Below, piece by piece: positions 50,419-63,257 of a stretch of 64,000 nt of DNA (its first letter is position 1; each line of letters opens with the position of its first letter). The notes under the pieces are model-generated. The model saw nothing but the letters and a program-made list of their open reading frames with translations. It was not told the DNA's origin and searched no databases. The translations under genes were made by a program, and so were the position numbers. The DNA is from Melastoma dodecandrum (Eukaryota > Streptophyta > Magnoliopsida > Myrtales > Melastomataceae), in contig JARUPY010000539.1 of the NCBI GenBank assembly GCA_029817715.1, positions 3,943,501 through 4,007,500 of the forward strand, given 5' to 3'.

Positions 50419-53400
50419 AAAGCAAATGCATACGGAGCCTTGCCAAAAAATTTTGTTGCAAGACGAAGCCTTCGAGCAAAGGCGCGCGTCTTTTCTTGGT
50501 TTGCGTTGTTTTGTCGACAAGGCTAGTTATAACAATCCAAATTTTCTTTGTAGTATCGAATTCAGTGAATGTGATGATAAGTGTGTATTATGAATAGAAA
50601 ATAGTGTGAAATGAATACCTTGTATTATAAGCCTTGATAAGCATTCATAAACTATTGGACTATCTTTTGATTTTCATTGAACGTTACTTTCGGGATGAGG
50701 GATGACTATTTGACCAAATCCCCACAATTGAAACTAAAGATGAACATTTTACTCTTAAAAGAATCTTGGCCCTTCGATCATTCTTGTGTTGAGAGTGAGG
50801 AAGCTTACCGTAAGCCAAGAGTGGAAATTAAAAATCTCATTCGGACATTCTCCATTTTTCTCTACTGGCTTGAGAGTACGCCCATCGTCCCCCCCTCACA
50901 TCTTCCGGAGGAAACCGACTAGAAATTTTGGCTTGTAGGAAAAGGCTCAGCTGAACATACAAGACGGAGGACGACATTAGAACGCGGCGAAATCACCAGG
51001 GGCAGCGGGGCGAAAAGACTCGGAATCAGCCCACTCGCATGGATATTGTCCCAAAGAGACGGGATTGTATGAAGAACTAGATCATCTGCAGTGATGTTTC
51101 TGTACACTAGTAGTACATGGGAGCCGAATCAGGACCGTACATTCCCTAACATTGGTAATGTTTTGAAAATGACGTTAGATTTTGATTTTTAAATAATAGT
51201 AAAATTGATTTTTATTTATTTTGTAGGGAAGATTGAATAAAAGAAATAAAATAAAAGAAAAATATTTATTATACATATTATTTTTATATTAAGAGAGTAT
51301 CGATCACAAGCCGTATTTGCAATCAATAGACAACAATATTTACTATACTATTGAGAAAATCTAGGATGAACAGACAACCTCTAAAATTGAAACACTATTT
51401 AGTAAATTTGTTTATAGACACACTAAACCTGTACGATCGTCCCATTATTTCATCAAAGGGCCAACGCTCTCTCAAAGAAAAAAAGAACATAGGGTGATAT
51501 ATAGTCTTCTTGCCGAAACAGATCCGTTCCTAATGAACTCCCCTTCTCCATTTCAGCAGAGTGCAACTTTTCAAGCCATGATACAAACTTTCAGACAACA
51601 TCCCACCCTCCCTTTTACAATACAAAACATACGGCACAATTTCGAGGTTGACATCCCAAGATCAATCACACTCCTTAGCACTCCAGAAGATCACCATGCC
51701 AAAATAATGCCTCAGACTGCTGGGAAATAGCCATAGCTGCGAACAATTTCAAGAATTTGAAGACAAAATTGCCCTCCGAGCAAGAGTTGGATCCCCCACA
51801 ATTTCAAGGATTTGAAGACAAAATTGCCCTCCGGGCAAGAGTTGGATCTTAATGTTTTTAGTCACCATATCTACACGGTGCAGGATGAAACTCCTGGGCC
51901 AAAATATGCTTTGAAGCACTTTCTCCAAAAGATTTCTATCCGCACTAAGGACAATATCCTCCAGATTTCCCTCTCAGGAGAGCCTTTGGGGAACACCTGT
52001 TACAGGAGAGGCGCCTTCCCGGAAGGCTAAAAAATGATCGGGGGAAGAAGAAGATGACCAGGAAGAAAGGGAACACACAACATACTACTTCCGAAGTTAA
52101 GTACATCAAATACTAAACTTACGGGTAAATCCCTCCAAGGAATAGTAAGGAAGTCAACTTAAGAGCACGCGATTCGAGAGAAATCACTATGGATGTCAAC
52201 TTAGAGAAAAGATCAAAACAACCACACAACTACCAAGAGGACAAAGATATTGAGTGAAGGCAATAAGACCCCAGGTGTATGCAGTCCTAGGAAAAGCATG
52301 ACAGCCACAGCCACAACATTAGCCATGCAATTTACATGAAAAGTAACCACTCGGGAATGGCCACGTATTCTACCTTTAAGTTCAGGCAATAGTTAATTCT
52401 TTATTAGATAGAACAGGTGAAACGGTTCCAAGTCAGCAGCTCTCACATAAAACTGAAAAGAGAAGCTCCATGAAAAATCAGTATGGTTTATCCACGATTG
52501 AGAAGGGGAGATAATGATTAGAGAAATTATTGTTAATAGAGCAGAGCCCTTTCTAAAAATGTGAAAGTTCCCATCTCAAACAAGAATGTGACATCAACAG
52601 GAAGAACTGCATAACCAAAAACAAGGAAGAAAAATGAGTACCTCTAATGAGCCTGTTCCAACAACTAACCGAAGCCTACAGTGAAGAACTGCAGATAGGC
52701 AGGTAACATCCATAACCTGCTCGCATCTTTGGTACTGCAGTGACAGCTGCAGACAAATGTCAGGAGCATAACCTCTTGGAAAGATCAAGGGAAGGACAGA
52801 TTTCCAAGTAAGTTTCCTCCCTACCAGATATAACTGAAAAATCCCATAACAACAACAGCCTCTAAAATCTGTTTCCCTAAGATCATGAAGAAGAGGTTTC
52901 CAAACTGCCATTTTGATCCGCTAGTAAGGCCAAAACACGTACGATTGATCATTTGCAAGTGCAAGACCTAAACTATGGCAACCAACAATTCGCCAATCAA
53001 GCCGAGCCAATTTATGATAGGGGAGAATGAAGCCCAGTTATACTTGGTGAAAGTTGTTAGCACAGAAGAGTCAAACTAAAATATGCAGAAATCTCAGAAC
53101 ACATGATTACCAGCATGAAAGAGCGACATGCCAACCTGTAATTTCGAAATGACAACACAGCAAGATGCATTGTTTTATTATTCCCAACTAGTACACTTCA
53201 ACAAACAAATTATACTCTCCACTAAGTACTTGAAGGTTTAATTCTTTGCCAATCAAGAATTCCATATTCAGTGTAGTGATAGACTCAAATATCTGCTTAA
53301 CATGCCTAAAAGGGAAAAAAAAGCCTCAGAAAGAAATCAAAACCAGTGGATAAAGCATTATCATGGACATCCCAACCAAATCACAAAGGTCGCAATCAAA

Positions 53401-53969
53401 AATAGATAAAAAAAAATGATTTCCAAGCTATTCCATGCCCATGGAATACCTATCCCTTTCCATGTTGCCCAATGATGCCAAGTTTTATTTAAACGCATTT
53501 CTCAAATTATGCATGTTTAGATTGACAAACATAAAAAGTGAAAATGAAACAAACTGGAATGCACAGAGAGCTCTGTTGGATTAATAAAACCACATCCCGG
53601 AATTAAGAATTGGCAGTTACCTTACAAATAAAAAGATTACTGAAATTTTCTTCAAGTATGTGAAAGATAAGAACACCGCCTCGACTTCACATCACCGATG
53701 CTTGCAAACAGAATATGAGGTCAAGAGGGTGAAAAGAAGAAATGGCTAAAAACCAAACTAATTCTGTATCAAAACAAAATAAAAAATGGAACTATGAAGA
53801 AATTACAGAGTACAGCTGTGTCATATGTTACAAACAAGTGATTGAAGAAGAGATGGTAAAGTAATCTTAAGAGGCCTCCATTCCACACCTTGAGATGGAA
53901 GCAGCAGTAATCAGGCATTCGTGGTGTCGAATGAATTTGCTACTAAAACTGAACCTGAGAGGTAAAGTC
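50419..53969. other. Long stretch without a recognisable gene
   Basis: AT-rich, with many short frames and no domain. A 55-bp tandem duplication (acaatttcaag start at 51743 and 51798) spans 51743-51850. Its copies differ by a few substitutions, and it creates the apparent short ORFs there. The last 150-200 bp before 53970 should be the 3' UTR of the kinase gene. Confidence 0.5.
51743..51850. repeat. 55-bp tandem duplication
   Basis: Two copies of a segment containing gaagacaaaattgccctccg, offset 55 bp, differing at about three positions. Confidence 0.8.
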
Positions 53970-56744
53970 TTAGCCAAACAGGCCACCACCACCAAGCTCT
54001 CCTTGCTGCAACTCTTTCCTTCTCTGCTCTTCTAAAGGATCAGGACTTTTAAGAAGCCTCCTGGTGCGCCTGATAAGAAAGGAAAATCATTCCAAAGAAA
54101 ACTCAGTCCACTTGGTAATTCTGTCCACAGATTAAGTAAAGTACAGAAAAACAAGTTACCTGTCTTTATCATGTTGAGCAGGGAAAGTAGGCATGAAGTC
54201 CTTTGATTTGGGATGAGGGACCTCACGGAACCATTCATGGTTAAGAGCATCATCTGCAGTTATTCTCTGCCAAGATGGGAAGCAAAAAATGAGACAACAT
54301 TCAAAAAAATATGAAAAAAAAATTATTACAACCAAAGCTGTCCTTGACTACCTTCTCGGGATCATAAGTTAGGAGCTTATTCAACAAGTCAAACCCAGCA
54401 TCGGAAAGAACAGGAGATCCCGTAAACGACGTGGGTGGAAATTTCTTACGCAACAGATTATACCTGAAAAACAGAAAGATGGTAGTCAATCAATAAAATG
54501 GGAGTTATATACTCTGAACTGAATGTCACCACGAGATTGGAAACCCAGACCAGATCACCCAAAGCTGGAAGCCTGGGAAAATGGACATCAATGATGAGAA
54601 CATCTTAATTTCAGCTAACAGTATAGAATAAATAGCCAGGTAAAGAAACTCACTGGTGCTTGACGAAGTTGACCTTTACCCCAGGCAGCTTGGAGAAACC
54701 GGGCCAGATAGTCTCGTTGGGAGTACCAAGAATCCTAAAAATCTGCAAAGTAGCCAAAACAATCAACATAAAACAATCCAAAGACAAAACATAATGACAT
54801 GACAAACAAACATAAGATTTCCAATACCTTGTCGAGTTGCTCAAATTCAGTTTTCCCATTGAAAAGTGGCTCTTTTGATAGCAATTCAGCCATGATACAG
54901 CCCAGAGACCACAAATCAATGGCAGTAGAATATTGTTTTGCGCCCAGTAAGAGTTCAGGGGCCCTGCAAGTATTCCGACAACAGAGAACACTTTTAAGGC
55001 TTTGATCGCAAATCAGAGACAACAGTAAATACTTCCATGAATCCACTGGACAAAGAGATCTGCAAAGTGATTCAGCTTACCTGTACCAAAGTGTAACCAC
55101 TAGCTGAGTATATGGTTTCAAGGGACTACCATACTGTCGAGCCAAGCCAAAGTCACAAATCTTCAACTCACCTCTGTTGTTTAGCAGCAAATTCGAAGTT
55201 TTCAAATCACGGTGTAGTACCCAGTTATCATGGAGATACTTGACACCCTCTAACAACTGCAACATCAGACACTTAACTTCACTCTGGCTAAATGGTTGCT
55301 TCATAGCCTCCATCAACCCTTTCAGGTCATGTTCCATGTACTCCATTACCATATAAATGCTGTCAAGATTACTCCCAACAACTACTTCCTTGACGTCAAC
55401 AATTGATGGGTGATGAAACGAGAGAAGAATATTAATCTCTCTCAGAGAAGTCAAAGGAAACCCTTCCCTTTCCTTCTCCATTTTGACCTTTTTCAGTGCC
55501 ACTACTTCTCCTGTCTTCTTATCCCTAGCTCTAAACACTACACCATAAGTGCCTTCATCTATCTTGTTAAGCCGTTCAAATTCATCCACGCTCCTACACC
55601 CTTGAAGCATATTTACACTTCTTCTTGGTGGACTAGCAGGTTCTGGCGTCCTCTCGGAAGTTCTATCTTCCTCAGAATCAGTATCCAATGCACCATCGCC
55701 TCTCGTATAGTTATCTCTGTCCTTATCAATTTCCATATCATCGTTTCCGTCTAAACCATGACCAGAATATCCCTCCTCGCTCGATGAACCAGCACGGCGA
55801 CTCTGGCCACCCGATTCAATGGACCTAAGCCTAACATCTTCCGATCCATCTTTCTTCAAGTTGCCAGCCTCAGGACTTACAGATTTTCCTCGCACTTTTG
55901 AGCCTCGTAAACTTGTATAGACAGCCTCGTGGTCGACGATTTCACCCTCATCAATAGGAGAACTATCGCCTGCAGCCCATCTGGATGATGATATGTTCCG
56001 CAATGGCACATAATCCTCATCTTCCAAAGGTTGAGCTTCCTGATCAGCACCCCATCTATCATCACCGGAAGGTGAGGCGGCCACAGCATTATCCACAGCT
56101 GGAGAATCGCGAGAGTTTCCAATCAAATCAGAATCCACCTTGTCCACAACAGAGCACACTACCTGGTCAACATCAGTTTGAATTGAAGAAATTTCCACCC
56201 CACCATTATCAGACTTTGGTACTTCCACGAACGACTTGGGCAGCGGAGGAGGAGGAGGCAGCTTAGTTATGGCCACAATAGTGGAGGTTCTCCTCTTTGA
56301 AATGGCACTCGCTTCCTCATCATCTCTGTCCCAAACAATGGGCGAAAACTTCCTCTTCTTCTCAACTACCGGGGAGGAATTAACCCCATTCTCCAGCTTC
56401 GCACCCTCCTTACCCTGATCCAACTCCATGGCATCCTCTGAACCACTCTCACTCGACAACTCCCCAGGTTCCCTGTCAGAATTCCTCACAGAATCCGGTC
56501 TGTGCCTATTACCGGGATTGTTAGCACCCTTACTGCCAGAATCACTCCCGCTAGAATAAGAGCCGTACCCACTACCGCCGTTCTCCATCTCCCTCTCCCT
56601 GACATCCCTCAGCCTAACCCTAGCCCTATCCCCACCCTCCCGAACCCGTCCACGGTACCCCAATTCCCTCCTAGAGGAAGCCGAATTGGCCTCGCGCTCC
56701 CTAAACTCATTCTCGCGGTATCCCCCGTGCCTTCCGGCAGCCAT
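53970..56744 (-). CDS. CDKG2: Cyclin-dependent kinase G (CDKG2-like), six exons, 735 residues
   Basis: Exons on the minus strand: 56744-55081, 54963-54828, 54742-54654, 54463-54352, 54266-54160 and 54069-53970, all with GT/AG introns and consistent phases. The start is the ATG 56744 ([14 protein letters not shown]); a further in-frame upstream ATG is less likely. Residues 1-380 are Arg/Ser/Glu-rich and disordered, as in CDK11/CDKG proteins. The kinase domain begins near residue 387: glycine loop [10 protein letters not shown] at 395-404, Lys418, cyclin-binding motif PLTSLRE 430-436, HRDLK from 511, DFG 531-533, and T-loop [21 protein letters not shown]. The C-terminal tail ends GGGGLFG. In plants CDKG acts with cyclin L in the nucleus on pre-mRNA splicing and flowering. 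No lesion seen. Confidence 0.95.
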
Positions 56745-57157
56745 ACACGCCAAAACTAAGCGGAAAAGACAACTCAAGTAAGACTAATCCTCACACGGCG
56801 ACCGGGCCCACGCACGGAATATCCAATCAAACCCTAGCCAAGGAGCCAATAAACACACCCACGGAATCAAAAAAAGGGGGATCGGAAGGAACACGGAAAC
56901 CCTATTAGCCAATAGGAAGCGCAATCAAAGCAGAGCGCCGATGCAATGATTGACAACGACGGACGCGAAACAAACCCTAAAGGGCCAGGGCTGGAGGAGG
57001 GAACGAACGGGAGACGAAGGGGTATATATATATGTTCGTCGATTCGAGGGGCGGCCACGAATCGAAGAGATACGGGGGCGATGAAAAGAAACATATAAGG
57101 AACCGAGTCGATTGGGGAATATCGGGGCTCCGTTATGGTGTGGGACGGTCCACCCCA

Positions 57158-57164
57158 TTTTATA
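57158..57164 (-). promoter_or_regulatory. Candidate TATA box of the CDKG gene
   Basis: On the minus strand TATAAAA in ccatataaaatgggg, about 415 bp before the ATG. The intervening 56745-57150 is GC-richer and has no other gene, fitting a 5' UTR, possibly with an intron. Confidence 0.5.
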
Positions 57165-58116
57165 TGGCCAACGATTTTTTTTTTTGGATTTGAATGGAAT
57201 ATAAATCCAAACAGTGATACAAGAATATCGACTTTTGTTAAAAAAATATTTTTTTAAAATACAATAGTTAGTTTCAAAATTCGTCGTAAAATCACTTTTA
57301 TAAGTAAATCGATTTTACTACTAAAATCGTCCAGTAAATAAATCGGCTTTTTTAAACTTATTTATAAAGTCACTTCTTTAATTTCGGGACATTATTTCAT
57401 GAATTTTAAAACTATTTACTTTGTCTTAATAAATATTTTGTCAGATAATGTTAATTTAGTACGAAGTTCCAAAAATAAATCTCGTATGACTAGTTACAAA
57501 AATTAGTTTGAATATATTATGATCTTTAATTCTTTTAATAAATATAATTTAAACCTCATAAAAATATTAGTGTAACTTCTTTGAGTCAAACGTTTAAGTA
57601 TAAAAATCAAACTAGGTCAGTTACAGGAGACAAATCTTCTCTTTTAATTGTTTAAAATAGTAGCATTCATTATGTACGTTTTTTTTAAATTATCTGTAAA
57701 ATAATACAGTTAGTTAGGCACTGTATAAAAAATAAGAAAATCTATTGCTTTATAATTTCCGTGGTAGGAAAAATATAAAAAGAATATTGCTTTTCCGAAC
57801 CTTAAATTTAACAATTCCAAAAACTTTTTTAAGGTAAAAAATTTTTGGAAAAAAGTTTTGAACTAAATATATAGCCATATCCTTATCCTTCTTATATTAA
57901 AAAAAGATTAAATTTCATTTGTTGATTATGTTTAAATCATTTTTTTTTGTGCTTTTGCTTTTGTTGACTCAATCTATTTCTAGAAATCAGTTTTTACTAT
58001 TTTTTTCTGTAATTTTTCCATTCAAATGAAAATGATAATCATCAGTTGGCAGATTTACAGCGAAATGACAATCATCATTTCTAACATTTTCCACCGGAAA
58101 TAAATTCCACTCCTTT
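57165..58116. other. AT-rich intergenic DNA between CDKG and remorin genes
   Basis: Long T and A runs; weak copies of the TCGACTTT-type palindromic words near 57228-57330. No ORF. The end adjoining 58117 should be the remorin 3' UTR. Confidence 0.5.
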
Positions 58117-59113
58117 TTACCGGCAAAAATAAGGAAGCTTGAAAGTGAAGGAAGACGGCAAGTTGCCGGTCCGACGAATGTAGTCTGCACGTTCTGACGT
58201 CCTTATCCCCTTCTCGTTAAGTTTGGCCTCCTCGTTCGCCCTCTTCTCCTCCGCGGCCCTTCGTGTGGCCGCAATGTCCATAGTCATCTGCTCCTCTACC
58301 CTCGCCTTCATCCTCTCTGCCTTTGCCTCCGTCTTCTTCATCTTCAACTCCGCTTTCCTCATCTGGCGATTCTCCCACGCTTGTATCTTCACCTCCTCCC
58401 TCTTATACCTGCATTTCACGACAATTCCGTGAGGAGTCCGTTTTCCCTGAGGACATGATCTTCAAGTTTCTGGTTTAGGCGGTAGGTTCTAACCTCGCCA
58501 TGTACTTGGCACGCTCTGCCTCAACCCAAGCCATCGCCCGAGATTCCAGCAGGCTCACCGTCCTCGCATCGGGTACCCTCGAACTGCACTCCAGGCCCCT
58601 TACTGGGGTCATGGATCCAGAACTGACCGGACTTCTCCCCACAGGCGTCCTGGCCCTTATCGGAGTAGCCGTCCTCGAAGGCTCCTGGCTCACGGCCGGT
58701 GTCATCTCCGTCCCCATGTCCCTCACGCATATCGACCTGACCACGGCAGCGCTCCCATACGGAGCCTTCTCGACTCGCCAGACCGGGTCGATGCATTCCA
58801 CCTTCTCCGTCTCCTTGTCTTCGATCACGTCGCTCCAGCAGTCATGCTCCTGCGGCGTGGGGGCTATGAGCCTCCTGTCATCGGCATTGGAGTCCCTAGG
58901 CTTGGACTGGGACTTATCGCCCGAGATCCCCACGAGCCACTTCTGCGCATCGTCCCATTTCGACGGCGCGGGCTTGCCCAACGCGCTCCTCTTGCCGTTC
59001 CTCGACGACCGACGGGCTGCCCCTCCTCCTCCTCCGGGGGAGCCAATGGCCTGAATCTCCACCCCATTGTGACAGAACACCTTCTCCTCCAATGAATTAG
59101 GAGAATTCATCAT
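58117..59113 (-). CDS. Remorin family protein, two exons, 303 residues as modelled
   Basis: Exons on the minus strand: 59113-58494 and 58408-58117, with a GT/AG intron of 85 nt that splits an Arg codon. The C-terminal 95 residues are a remorin C domain: YKREEVKIQAWENRQ, a long charged coiled coil (RKAELKMKKTEAKAERM...EEKRANEEAKLNEK) and YIRRTGNLPSSF. The N-terminal two thirds is disordered, with PSKWDDAQKWL and RDMGTEMTP...SRTATP motifs seen in long plant remorins. Remorins are plasma-membrane nanodomain proteins in immunity and symbiosis signalling. The start is uncertain: MM at 59113/59110 follows ttacag, which could be an acceptor, so an upstream exon may exist. The frame is also open to an ATG at 59146. 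Confidence 0.9.
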
Positions 59114-59146
59114 CTTCCTCTGTAAATCTCCTTCACTCAGAAACAC

Positions 59147-60640
59147 TAAGTAAAAATATAATGAAATTGGTTGGACTTTATGTTACCATGGAAAAACTGG
59201 GGGACCAATCTTTCTTATCATTTACCCAAAAGAAATATCTCCCCACGTAAAGCAAAAAAATCAGTCTTTTTGGCTAAAAGGAATAGAGAATGACAAATGT
59301 CTTGCTTTTGTAGTATTATTACAAGTGGGTTATGGGAAGAACTAGTGATTAGTAATAGGGTTAGATCGGATCCGACTATTATAATATTGGAGCGATGACG
59401 CAGATGTGTTTGAGAAAACGAGGCTCGTGACATGAGTTTTATGATGTATTTTTATGGGGACTTACTCACATGGAGAATAACAGGGCCTGCACCAAAGTTT
59501 GACTGACAACTCACATCTGACAAATGCAATAATTTATATATTTATTCATTTTTTTTTTATGTTTTGACAATGCGTTTTAAGAGGATTTATTGAGATGAGA
59601 GATGTTAGAATTGGGTCCCAACCCAATTAAGTATATGCAACTTACAATACATGTGTTGGTTGTGTGTGTTAAAGTAGACTTGTGCCCATAAAAAGAGTTT
59701 GCCTTTTTCTTCTTCTTTTTTTCTAATTGTTTGTTGGATTGAATTGGGTTAGATTGGATCTCATCCAATTCAATTAAATTCCCATTTGTCAGCATCTTGG
59801 GGGCAGACAGAAGTAGAAGAGGGGGCGATGATGATGATAGGATGAGATTTTTTGGTTGATTTCAGACAGCACAACACGTGGTGGTGGTGGGGGGAGGGGG
59901 GGGGCGGGCGACCAAAGTTTCAAAATTTTATAATGATAAAAGATAATGTGAGTTTAGTATATAGATGATTGTATGTATGTGGGCAACTGACTGTTAAAAG
60001 ATGAAGCAAGGTGAAATGGCCTGTAAAAGAACGACCCCATCGATTTATTAGATACTCCAGGTGCTGTTTCTTTCTTTAGCAGAAGATAAAATATGTGATT
60101 GATGATGACCGACCCCATTCCCCATTCTTGGGGGACCCCATAAGAATGTACTCCGACCGGTCCCCCACCCCCTTCGACGTCGACCGTTCGTCCCTTCCCG
60201 GTTTGCCGACGGGTCTCTCGACCGAGGAAAATGGGCCCCATACTTCCAAGCCCAATTGGTAAAAGAGCCTCGACTCTATTGGGCCTTGGATAATTCTTAC
60301 GAGGGAACATGGGCCCACACCACGATGTATCTTCAATTGTCATAAATTTTTAAATTGAAGAAAAAATTAATAATTTAGGCATACGCGCGGTTGATGATGA
60401 TGATACGAGGGAGAGTAATAGGCTCTAAAATAGACTCTATTAGTTTTCAAAGTTCATACCGATCCGTCTTATTATAGTAGGTTCCAAAGGATGGAGGATA
60501 GTTCCAAAGGACGGTGTGAAAATAAAAGAATTTGGGTTTACCGTCGGAAGTTTTAAAATTCCCAAAAACCTGTTTCCCGTCACTTTTACAATTTAAAAAA
60601 AAATCCAAAAAATTTGAAAAACTTTGCAATTAGGTCCTTG
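59147..60640. other. Intergenic, no gene recognised
   Basis: It contains a G-rich run (59880-59910), several AT-rich tracts and short frames with no motif. It may include the promoter or a 5' exon of the remorin gene, which could not be identified. Confidence 0.45.
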
Positions 60641-60642
60641 AG

Positions 60643-62140
60643 ATGGCTGGAGAAGGAAAATCTTCAGGAAATCCTTCTGGAACTCCGTCAAGATTGGAGT
60701 TCGTTCCAGAGTCTAGGATGTCTCCTTTTGGAATCAGCAAGAGTATAAATGATTTTTAACTCAGCTGACTATTCAGGGGAGCAATGAAAGTCTAGAAAGC
60801 CGAAACCAAATGGCAAGAGAAGTAGGCTCCAATTGTAAAACACAATGTTAGACGCTCTGGAAAAGGAAAGAGGTTTAAAAAGGCCTGAAGCCGAGGCGAC
60901 TTCTGGACTGGAGAGTACGACAGGAAAACCAGTCGAAAGGTTGAATCTGGGAGGAAGAAAATTCCAAACAGGATCAAGGCAAGAGTGTGGATGAGATGTA
61001 TAAGGAGTCAGTGGCCCCTTACATTTTAGACTCACAAAAGCGAAAGTGCGAACTTGAACTCTCAAAGTGGGAGAGTTGGCGAAAGACTTAAGAAAAGCCT
61101 TAGGTCTGGCAGAAGATACTCCAGTTCATTTAGACAATCGAACGTTTTAACGAACTGGTAACTGCGAAAAGGGAAATTTACAGGCCCGATTATCCTCATC
61201 GAACTAAACAAGAGTTTGTTCAAGGGATAATGTATTAATGCCAATAATTACCCCTGGTGCTTTTCTGACATTGATTGTGAGAAGCACGTATCTGAAAAGA
61301 TAGATGAGTGGTTATCACTAATTCGAATGACGGCGTCCGCACGGATGGTATCCCTTGGATCAGTTATGAATTATGTGTGGCAGCCCTCATGGGAACGGCA
61401 CAAAAATATTAGAAATCTTTGGTGACTCATACCGACATCAAAGAGAAAATAGATCAGGCGCTGACCGTTGATGGTGTGTTTAGCAATCATCGCTGATGCA
61501 TTAAAACGGGAGTTCTGTGATTTTTTCATTATGCACTGAGTCGGTGGAAAAAAAGAGCAGTCATTAACCGCTCTAGTTAAACTACATATCTGTGATATGT
61601 GCTGGTTTGATAGCTACGTATGTGAATTCCAGAATATTATTACAATTTGGATGTAGTATCTCAACAGTTCATATCAGGAACCTTTTTTGCAAAACTTCCA
61701 GAACCCTGGCCGGAAGTAGCGCAAAAGGCCTGTGAATTACTTCTGAGTGAGGAAAAGATTGTCTCTGGACTCGGAGAAAAAATTCAGGTGGTTAAGTACT
61801 CGGAGGAGCTGATTGACGAACAAGCAGGAGATCGAGGATGGCAGAGAATGCTCGAACTTCTAGATAGTTTCTGGAGGCAGAGAACTCTGAGTTGCACCTC
61901 CGAACCGACACCTTCGAGGTTTGGAGTAAAATTGTTGATTTCACAGACAAGACCCTGAATCAGCAAATTGAATATGATGAGAGAACCCAACAAATTATTA
62001 ATGCGGTCCAAGAACCACCGGGACTCTCAGAAAAAGAAGGAGTTGGCAAGTCTTCAAATGCCAACAACAATGAAGAAAGAATCTCCCAAGATAGAGAACC
62101 AATGCAGACGGGAGAAGACAACTGTATAAAGTTAGACTAG
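60643..62140 (+). pseudogene. Decayed gag- or coat-protein-like ORF of a reverse-transcribing element
   Basis: The plus strand carries protein-like pieces in shifting frames with many stops. There is an ATG-led Ser/Gly-rich piece at 60643-60759, and further pieces around 60849-61100 and 61150-61400. The longer frames 61647-61958 and 61892-62140 follow; the last ends at TAG 62138-62140. The piece before AKLPEPWPEVAQKA looks like the capsid region of plant pararetroviruses or gag of retroelements (a Cys/aromatic stretch followed by LPEPW). No zinc knuckle, protease or RT was found. It could be an endogenous caulimovirid remnant or an unclassified retroelement; evidence is by resemblance only. 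It is clearly non-functional. Confidence 0.35.
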
Positions 62141-62569
62141 ACATTTCTGTCGGTCATTAGGACCCCATTAATTTTTGTAACAGTTTAGATTCCTTTTACT
62201 TTTGAGCTGGCAAACAGTGCATAGGCACCAGCTCTTTTGTATATATATTCACAAGCCCTCTACCTCATTTTGGGGAGGGCAATCTGAATAGAGAATTTTC
62301 TCTCCCAAAACTTTGAGTAAGAAATCTTTGATTGTCCTCCAGAGAAAAAATCTAAAACAAAAAAACTTCGATCTCAAATTAGAGTTGAAGTTTTCTCTGA
62401 TTGTTCTTCAAAAAATACCTTAAGAAACCAAGAACGTTAGAATTTAATCAAAATTGATTAAGTCTGACTAAAGTTAGATATGCCGGATCGACACCTTGAA
62501 TGATAAGTCATTACGACTAAACCTTGTAAGGCTAAGCCATCAGGCTGAAACCTCGGAATGAGGAGTGTC

Positions 62570-62576
62570 TATATAA
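62570..62576 (+). promoter_or_regulatory. TATA box of the decayed reverse-transcribing element
   Basis: TATATAA in gtgtctatataagtccc. It lies between the decayed ORF and a tRNA-Met primer site about 670 bp downstream, the spacing seen between a pararetrovirus promoter and its primer site. Confidence 0.45.
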
Positions 62577-62884
62577 GTCCCTCATGTTATGGGCATTTGG
62601 ATGACACAGAAGAGCCTCTCCATTGCCTTCTCTAAGTTTTTGAGAAGAAGACTCTTGAAACTTAGTTTTCTGAGTTCTCTTGGTGCAGAAGCTTGGTGGA
62701 CCTTCTGAGCGATTCGATTAAGGTATGATAAATAATTTTTATAAGTTTAAAGTTGTTTATGCTGTTTTTTCAGTTCTGAAAGAAGATCTTGATTAAGGCA
62801 ACTTTATTAAGGTGGTGTTAGTGCACGAGTTCGTTTCTATGACTGATTGTCCTAACCCAGATCTTCTGCATCTGGATTACGGGG

Positions 62885-63130
62885 TTGGCAAGGATTCTAC
62901 TACTTGGTCTTCTTAATACCATATTAGATCGTCTTGAACATCTATCGGCACAGATATCACAAATATCGAAGCAGATAGAAAGTTATTCTAAGAAATTAGA
63001 AGAACTGACTCTAGTACAGAGTGAATTCGAGGAATACTTCCTTGAAGGCAAGTCCAATCTCGATTTGCGGCAAATTCAAAAATACTCAAACGAGTATTTG
63101 AGGTTGGTGGAACGCCGACGCCAAAGATAA
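62885..63130 (+). other. Open frame of 81 codons encoding a coiled-coil segment
   Basis: The frame 62885-63130 opens with a non-ATG codon and reads as a heptad-rich helix (LEHLSAQISQISKQIESYSK) with a basic end. It lies between the TATA box and the primer site. It may be a small leader ORF or part of a spliced reading frame of the decayed element. No family recognised. Confidence 0.3.
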
Positions 63131-63245
63131 TTAGGAAAAACATCTTAAGTTCTCGATTCCTGTCAATACTAAGAAATATCTAGCATGATGATATCTAACT
63201 CTTATTTGAGTTAAATTGTTTTGCTTATTTATCTCAGTGTTTTAT

Positions 63246-63257
63246 TGGTATCAGAGC
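63246..63257 (+). other. tRNA-iMet primer-binding-like site
   Basis: TGGTATCAGAGC in attggtatcagagcccgc is the same 12-mer used by copia-1 and copia-2. No LTR end with CA directly precedes it, which favours a pararetroviral over an LTR-element origin, or decay. Confidence 0.6.

Noticed and set aside
51494..52030. Two short plus-strand frames as a possible gene
   Set aside because: The second frame runs through a 55-bp tandem duplication; neither has a recognisable motif or promoter.
58500..59054. 184-codon plus-strand frame opposite the remorin N-terminal exon
   Set aside because: It is a mirror of the remorin coding strand in GC-rich DNA; the minus strand has clear homology.
60643..62140. 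Calling this a pararetroviral transactivator or inclusion-body gene because it precedes the promoter
   Set aside because: No motif of that family could be recognised; the only resemblance seen is to capsid or gag sequence.
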